NCBI GenBank assembly: GCA_910574455.1
Contig: CAJSYZ010000009.1
Span: 2,435,040 to 2,499,039 of the forward strand
Origin: Trichaptum fuscoviolaceum
Taxonomy: Eukaryota; Basidiomycota; Agaricomycetes; Hymenochaetales; Trichaptaceae
Reading direction: 5' to 3'
Length of the DNA stretch: 64,000 nt
The translations under genes were made by a program, and so were the position numbers. The stretch's first letter is position 1, and every line of letters starts with the position of its first letter. Below the pieces are notes generated by a model, which worked only from the letters and a program-made list of their open reading frames with translations, searched no databases and was not told where the DNA came from. Below, piece by piece: positions 57,263 to 64,000 of this stretch.

Positions 57263-57973
57263 ATCTTCCGCACTAATGAGATCACTTTTACTTTCCCAAA
57301 TGCGCCAATATCTTCAATCGCAGCAAAGTCTCTGAGATAATGGAGAACTCAAGCAGGAATTTTGCTTTCAATCTCAAGAAAGCTTGCGATTCTATTTATA
57401 TGGTATCATAGTCTTCATACGGCGTGTAAGAATGAATCTGGGTGGATGGCAGATAGCCATAGAGGGACTGCCAATGTGGTCTTCTATGTACGCGTTGCTT
57501 GGTAGAGTGACGCGTTGCTTGGACTCAAGGGGAAAGATAAACAAAGCCAAATACGCTGCCAAACGTCACACTGTGCGCACTGCGCAGTGGCATCGACTGC
57601 GCTCATGAGTTCTGACCATATAGATATGCAAAAATCCTCTGATTTGCACCTCACTACATTCGTGTTACTCTCAATCAAGGACTCCAGGAGGATTGACGGG
57701 AAATCTTGGCTTGGAATCACTGCGATCAATCGCATTCGAAGGTGTGTTCTACAACAAGAAAATATCATTATATGCGTCAATTTTACTAACTACATGCTTT
57801 GCGCTTCATCTGATTGTCAAGCACATAAGCAACCCAGAAGAAATATGGCTACTTCGAACGAAAAAAACATGGTGATTTCTCGACATAAATTAGTACGAAA
57901 GGACATGAAGAGGAGGGCGTGATGATGGGGAAATCGGAAGAGAAAAGGGAGAGGAGCCAATACGTGGAGAAAA
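57263..57973. other. Spacer between convergent MYND copy B and PTR2
   Basis: About 0.7 kb with no supported gene; 3' flanks of both neighbours. Short open frames lack domains. Confidence 0.5.
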
Positions 57974-59859
57974 TCATGAGTCTTGATGCTTCTCTGTGGC
58001 TAGGTGACCAGTGGCGAGCTCGTTGAGCTGGTCCTCAGCCTTGTCGAGGTGGCGGAAGCTAATCCAGAAGAGGCACCCAGCAATGAATGCGAGGACACCC
58101 ATGGTACCGTAGTTCCATACGAGAAGCGGGTCAGCGGAGAGGGAGACAAATGCCTCGCCGAGCGCACTGGCCAGGGCGCTCGTGAACAGGAAGATGCTCA
58201 TAACCAACGAGCGCATGTTCTTCGGCGCTTTCGTGAACGCGTACTCCAAGCCGGTGATGGACGCGAGGATCTCCGAGATCGCGAGAAGGACATACGAGCC
58301 TGTCTGGATCCAGACATTGAGATTGGTCGTAAGTGGGTTACCATCTGCGTCCACGCATGTCGCTGCCTGGTACCCGCAAGGGTTGGTCTTGTAGATGTAA
58401 TGCTGCACGACGGCGGCCCAGATCATCGAGAAGGTCCCGAAGAAGAATCCCCAGGTGATCTTCTTCAGCGGCGTGAAGTTGATCCCGACGCGGCGCATTG
58501 CCGGGTACAGGAAGAGGTCACATATCGGGATGAGTATGATGAGCGCAAAGGGGTCGAGGTTGGACAGGATATCGTTCGGGAGGCCATGCGTCGCCATCGT
58601 CGCTGCCTGGGACGTCAGGTTGTTGTTGATCTGGTTGTACGTGAGCCAGTAGATCGGGTAGTAGATGAAGACCGTGCAGGCTTTGAAGCCACGGGCCACT
58701 TCATCGACCCACTGGTCGTCCCAGATCATCCAGCGGGGACGACCTCCGGACTCCTCCTTGGCCTTGTAGTTGCTCGGCTTTGCGGCCTCCCAGAAGTCAG
58801 GAGCAGTCCAGTTCTTCCACAACGTCCTCGGGTTGAACGACCAACGTCCGTGAAGGGAAATGCGCCAAATGCGAAGAGCTGCCGGGAGGACGGATCCGGT
58901 AGGGGGCGAACGGATGTAGTGGTTGCGGCCGACGAAAAGCACGATCGGGCATAAGCAGAAAATGATTGTCGGCAGGAGATACGCAAGCCAGAAACCGACA
59001 TACTTCTCGGAATATGTCATTCCTATCTGGCCAATTAGGGCGCCGATGTTGATGAACAAGTAGAAGTACTGAAAAGTGCCAGACATCGTAAGTGATATAG
59101 TTCAAAGTTTAAGAGAAGCTAACTCACCATGTAGATTCGTGAGATGGTCAGCGTCGGGTCCAGAATGACACGCTCTCCGGTCTTTAGGGTATGCACCGCG
59201 AGATGTTTTCCTTTGATCTGCTCGGCAATGAGCGGGGAAATGTTGCTCTTGAATGCTCCGGTACCAACGCCCATGATGATGATTGCAATGGCAAAGCAGG
59301 CAACTGCGCCGTGAGAGTGCTCGATGACGCCCGGAACGGCGGAAATGATGAGCAGGACGTGTCCGAAGAGCGCGACAGCGACGGCCACGCAGATAGTCTT
59401 GTAGCGGCCCCAGTACGTATCCGCGATGTACGCTCCGAGAAGTGGCATCACGTAGACCCAGAAGCTGTTGAAGGTCGTCAAGCCGGTCGCCGCGCGCTGG
59501 CCCAGGCCAAGGGCACCGCTCTGGCCGTCCTTGCCACCAGATCCCGTATGGGAGCCGGCAGGCAGCTTTTGCTGGATGAAATTGGTGAAGACAACGGTAG
59601 AGCCATAGTAGGAGAAGCGCTCGGCGAGCTCAATGAACGCGATGAGGTAGGCAGCCCAGGGAATGGTGTCGGGAACGCGGCGGAGGTGGATGCGCTCCTC
59701 GTCGGTCGGGTGAGCGCCGTCAGGGGAGGGCCCGTCGGTGTGGTGGAGGGAGTCGGCGATGTCGCTGTCAGCGCCATGCTTCTTCTCATACTCAAACTCG
59801 TCCCTCGCCGCGTGCGCGAGGCCGCCAATGACGGCGTCGTCGGTCTGTAATCCGGCCAT
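57974..59859 (-). CDS. PTR2: Proton-dependent oligopeptide transporter (POT/PTR2 family)
   Basis: Two exons: 59859-59128 and 59068-57974. The single GT-AG intron of 59 nt joins RIYM to YFYLFINIGALIGQ, a POT signature region. 608 residues. ATG 59859 (MAGLQTDDAV) follows a CT-rich leader. An N-terminal acidic tail (about 80 residues) precedes ELAERFSYYGSTVVFTNFIQ, the first POT motif with its ExxERFxYY core. GRYKTI and GTGAFKSNISPLIAEQ follow. The second half has FIYYPIYWLTYNQINNNL and the C-terminal motif region SEILASITGLEYAFTKAP. About 12 membrane spans are predicted by eye. It would import di- and tripeptides with protons across the plasma membrane. Confidence 0.93.
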
Positions 59860-62800
59860 GTTGTCGAGTGCGAGGTGAGTGGGAGCTCTGAGCTCACTGC
59901 TGGCGACGACGACGAAGGAAGGGGGGCGTGAAGCGAGGCGAAATTCGCGAAACAGCGGCTTATCTTGTCTGGTGGAGAGACTTCCATTTCTTTTATAGCT
60001 TGAAGGCTTACAGCGAAGAACATCTCGCAAGCGGTCTATGCAGGTTCTGCGACTAATGCGCTCCATGTGCTGCTACTGCCCGATCCGGGGAACGCATATG
60101 CTCTCCCGCGGTGTGCCTGGATCTCTTCGCTCCGCTTGTCGGGACCGGCAGACAGCACTATTCATCGTGCCCCCGATCATCGAGTACTGGAAATTTTGCC
60201 TCAGGAGCAATTATTTGGTAGCTTATGGGCGTCGGAATTTCTTCTTCAAGCATATTTTGCCCAAACACTCTGCGTGAAACTGGTTTCCAGCCGTCTTTCA
60301 AGGAGAAAAGTAGGAGTGCAAGTGACCGGGGGTCAACAGACGGTTTACCGGAATGAATAGGGGCCCGTATCTCTCCGCTTGAGCCTCTTCGAATTCGTCT
60401 TCCTGACAAGTCTCACCCGTCGAAGCCCTTTGAACTGTCTACCTGCACCCCCTTGCTGCAACTCATTCCGCACTAACGCACATAATGGTGAAAGCACAAG
60501 TTGAGCACGAAGATTCTATCATGTCGAAGTTGCTCAAGATTGAGGACAATAGCGTGATGAGCTGCACACGACCACCCAGAACCAAGGAGTTTGCATCCAT
60601 ACAATGGCCCAGATGGTGCCATTCAGGTCATATCATTTATCATCGTGGTGCATGCATATCAGACCCTTGGCTCGAACTTTGACCTGGGCGCCATCCTTTT
60701 CTGCGGCTTCCGGATCTTCTATGATATACCCCACATCAATCCACTTGGGTTCCTTGTCGTGTCAGTGCTAAATCTAGATGTTGTATCTTCCGATAACCAC
60801 GACTGGCGCGACTGCTTGAACTCTCCAGCCTTTCCAGCGAGTTCCCGTGCGCTCTCGTTGAACAACCGGTACCTGTTATGTATCGTGTTAAATTTCCCTC
60901 TAGCCGACATTGAGGAACAGAACGATACGATAGAGGATCCGAAACAATGCAAGACGCGAGGAGCCTATCAATTATACACACACGTCCTGAGAAAAAGCTA
61001 CCGGCCCTTTGAAGAAGCTTCTTTCTTTCTCATACCATTGACAACAGCGCTCATGGTTTAGCTCTGCATACAATTCCCGCACGGCACTCTGATGGCTGGG
61101 CGCGAGAATGTTGGCTATGTGTGGCTTCATGTGGATGCACCTTGCCAGCGGCTTGGCTAGTCATACACAACGCATACGTACGTTCGATGCACGCCCGGAT
61201 TTCTCCTTTACATCACCGGCCGTGCTCCCCTGTTGAAGTCCGGTGGGCCTGCGTACCATATGCATCCAACCGCACCACATGCAACCTACCGAACTGCATT
61301 TTTGAAGTCAAAACATTGCACTGCGTTCAGTCCATACAAAAACTCCCGATAAGCTGGACTGATTTTGAAACACTGTCAAGATCGTGACGCCAGCCGTTCA
61401 CGAAGAAAATTTGACATCCTTAGATCTGGAGGTCCCCTCGATAACTGTTCTTCCTCTCTGCAAGCTCACGAGTCTTTGACATGAGCAGAGAAGCTCTCAA
61501 TCCTGACCTACTGGTGATGCCAAGCCCACTTAATCTCCCGAAGATTTTTCTGGAAGCACAACACGCGCGATTCTTCTCAAAACTAAATTCCTGCTAGTGA
61601 TGAGGTGCGTCATCATACCTAAAATTAAACCTCTTTTTACTACCCTATTCGGATAGATAATCTCGATTCGGTGATCATGTGACTGCGTGCAGGAAGTTTA
61701 AATCGTCCGGGCCGAGCCATGCGCGGCTTTTATCCCCGCGGTACAGATTGCATCTCGAACCCTGAATAGAACCATGTGCTTCCGTCTTGCGGCCTATTTT
61801 TAGTACCTCCCGCCTTCCTTTGTCTCGAACAGACAACGAAAGCGATAAAACACTTGTGCAATTCAAATTTCAAGCAAGTATGTTATCGCAATGAAATGTG
61901 GTCGGAAGCCGCAGGTGGAGACAGACGTTCCTGGACCTGGTTGCACTTGAAGAACTGGATCGTCAACATTCTGCACGACTGCGGTGAATGATACTCCGGA
62001 TTCTCCAGACCCGGCCGGACGTATGGCAACTATCTGAACGTTGATTACCAGATCTTGCAAGGCCGGTGGAGTATTAGGCATGTGCTGCTGTCGAAATGCA
62101 AGGAACAAACGCCTAAATAACTGTCGATTTGCAACCTTAGGCGCCAGTGAAGCGCCCTACCTTCCTAAAGAGGTATTCGAGACGTCGGTCACCTCTATCA
62201 CGCAGCCCCTGATCGTCGTCGTCCGCAGCACATCATTTTTATCTTTAAGTGCGGTGCAAGAAACCGACCCCAATAAGAAGTTTCGCTTTTTTTTTTGCGC
62301 AGATTATTGCCGTAAGGTTGCTCGATCGCGACCGATTCGGGTAGATTAGGAAGCCGCTTTCTCCCTTATGCAAGACTCGGGAGAAGTGGAGCATGTGGAA
62401 CAATATCCCCGGAAACCGTGAAATTTGTTTTCGAACTCACCCATTATGCTGTACAAGAAGAGAAAACTATTAGCCTTAGGCTGGAGGAAACTCAGAACGA
62501 AGAGGCAGGTTAAAGGTCCAGGCTACTCCAGGTTTCTGGGACATAATGACCGAGAAGCCTAACCAATGCAGGCCACAAAGAAACATGTGTTTCTGGAGTT
62601 CTTCTAATGATCATCGCGGCCTTTTGGATTACCTTCACTTGTCTTCCGATTCGAATAATCCACGTGGCCTCGATTTGTGAAAGGGACCACATGGTGGAAA
62701 GGAAGAGGACGAAATATTAACTTAGCCTTTGTGTACGATCGGTCGATCACCGGGAATAGTGTGCGATAGCTTCTATCTGCTGAGATGTCACTATCGCGAG

Positions 62801-63059
62801 CATATGGTCAGGAACATTACTGCTACTACATAGCTCGAAGACGTTTCAACTCGAGGTCAATGGTGCGAATTTCATATATCGTGTTCTAACGCTGAGCATT
62901 TTGAGGGGCAATCCGTAGCGAATATTGGGGCGTCAGTGATGCAGGACTTTCGGGTTCAAATGTGAGTACATGTACAGCGCTCGTTATTACTCATAACACT
63001 CAAAATTCTCCAGTGACAGTGAGAAAGTCTTTACCGCATATACTGTAACCGAAGGTATG
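59860..63059. other. Gene-poor region
   Basis: About 3.2 kb. The first part is the PTR2 promoter (CT-rich near 59930-59990 on the coding strand). Frames further on (up to 156 codons near 60.6-61.1 kb) show no domain, no partner exons and no repeat. I see nothing else that I can name. Confidence 0.45.
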
Positions 63060-63480
63060 TCCGAGTCCTTGTTCTCCGAGCTCCCTAGTAGCTCGCCCAG
63101 AAGCAGCTCTACTCATGCCTGCGTTACGGCGTCATACTCCGAGATCGCATAATGGTGACCAATCGTCCATACTTTCGTTGTGCGCCGGACGGTCTTGTCA
63201 ATGACATACTCAGCTTCAAGCCTGAGGGAAAGCTTTCCGGTCTCACGAAAGCAGAGCTTGTAGCGTTTCACCCTCCTAAAGCCTCGCCTACTTCTAAGCC
63301 AGACGCAGGCTGCGCAATAACAGGCCCCGTATTGTCAAGTTCTACAAGGCGATATGTTGAAGTGACTTGATCAAGAAACACGGGACAGAAATCCGTGCGT
63401 GTTTCGAATCGTATCGCCGCAACCCAGATTGAGTCGAAAGATCCTATTGTAAGCAAACGGTCAGTCCATCCATGCACGTC
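63060..63480 (-). pseudogene. Decayed relic of a MYND-family gene (C-terminal part)
   Basis: The minus strand reads FDSIWVAAIRFETRTDFCP and STYRLVELDNTGP, matching DSSRVALLRIEALMDLWP and SMYRLVELDKTGS of MYND copy A. Further on, nucleotide similarity continues through the region encoding EAEYDIIDEI and LCDFKYAA, but with stops and shifts. Only the last roughly 140 residues are represented. It is a third family member, clearly non-functional. Confidence 0.6.
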
Positions 63481-63589
63481 GGTACGTTGGAAGACAGTCA
63501 GCAATGAATCTCTGCGCTGGCTAAGATTTTTAGTGGCTTTCAAACACGGCATGAACAAGAGGAGTTGACTCAGAAGATCAAACATCATT

Positions 63590-64000
63590 TGACAATGGGC
63601 TCCATCGGTAAATCCTTCCAGACATGAAGCAATAGTAGTTGGGCACAATATGAGTGGTAATATATTATGATCATTGAGACATACAGCACAAATGTGCCAA
63701 AGAGTAAGCCTGCTCCGATTAACAAACAGGTATTCTTCTTGGGCGCCATCGCTGAAGTCCTCCCATCGATTTGGATGGCGTGATGCCCCCCCCCCCCCCC
63801 TCTGTTTCCAGAACGAAAATCTCGGCTCATACAAGTGCGAAGAGGGAGGTCTGGTATCTTTTCGCACATCGTTCACCGAATTCCTGGACCTCTTTACATC
63901 CTCTCCAAAAACACTCTTGGCATATCATTGGAGAAAAGGAGAATCGTCCTCAAAATTTCCAGTTAGAAACTATCGGCATCTACTGTGAAAGAGGTTGTTC
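63590..64000 (-). repeat. Dispersed 400-bp repeat, copy B (runs to window end)
   Basis: Inverted match to 27547-27950. It contains a run of about 14 C at 63787-63800 that is much shorter in copy A. It lies beside the MYND relic, whereas copy A lies beside the monooxygenase C-terminal piece. The repeat may extend beyond the window. Confidence 0.6.

Noticed and set aside
58004..58954. Plus-strand frame of 316 codons
   Set aside because: Exact antisense of the PTR2 coding exon; composition is a shadow of GC-rich codons and it has no domain.
59191..59850. Plus-strand frame of 219 codons
   Set aside because: Antisense of PTR2 exon 1; charged low-complexity shadow.
60591..61061. 156-codon plus-strand frame with a hydrophobic stretch
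   Set aside because: No start context, partner exons, repeat copies or family motif; likely chance.

Overview
The window is nuclear DNA of a filamentous fungus, most likely a basidiomycete of the Agaricomycetes. Genes are compact and carry many 50-60 nt GT-AG introns. The families fit that group: a MYND-finger protein of about 700 residues with paralogues, a BTB protein, a secreted lactonase-like propeller protein, and a chromodomain Ty3/Gypsy retrotransposon. No CRISPR array, rRNA gene or convincing tRNA gene was seen.

Layout. 1-0.97 kb: C-terminal end of a disordered protein. 3.0-7.6 kb: left arm of a large inverted duplication, carrying a secreted lactonase-like gene (8 exons). 7.8-22.4 kb: a gene-dense core with a BTB protein (-), SRP14 (-) with a 541-bp TA-flanked MITE directly upstream, an MFS transporter (+, 12 exons), prefoldin subunit 3 (-) head to head with the rRNA-processing factor MRD1 (+), and a MYND protein (+). 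22.8-27.4 kb: right arm of the inverted duplication with the second lactonase gene (-). 28.0-54.6 kb: one FAD monooxygenase gene (-) broken into pieces by about 25 kb of nested transposons. 55.0-57.3 kb: a MYND paralogue with a one-base frame break. 58.0-59.9 kb: a PTR2/POT peptide transporter (-). 60-64 kb: mostly empty sequence with a decayed MYND relic and a dispersed 400-bp repeat.

The transposon block is the most unusual part. A Gypsy element (28481-35779) sits in a monooxygenase exon with a perfect 5-bp target duplication. Next comes a 15.2-kb element with terminal inverted repeats (35824-51024) that I cannot classify. It has a 2-bp AT target duplication and carries a 15-exon gene, and I recognise no transposase in it. 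That element was itself hit by a second Gypsy copy (39360-46643), at the third codon of its gene, and by a 1.4-kb hAT-like element with a perfect 8-bp target duplication (48698-50142). A further 2.4-kb TIR element (51109-53530) lies in what was an intron of the monooxygenase. Removing all insertions on paper rejoins the host reading frame across the 26.6-kb span, apart from two older small frame breaks.

The housekeeping genes cover protein targeting (SRP14), cytosolic folding (prefoldin 3), pre-rRNA processing (MRD1) and membrane uptake (MFS, PTR2). They are intact and show no sign of joint pathway function. Exon boundaries come from reading splice signals and checking phase by hand. No similarity search was run, so family names rest on motif recognition.
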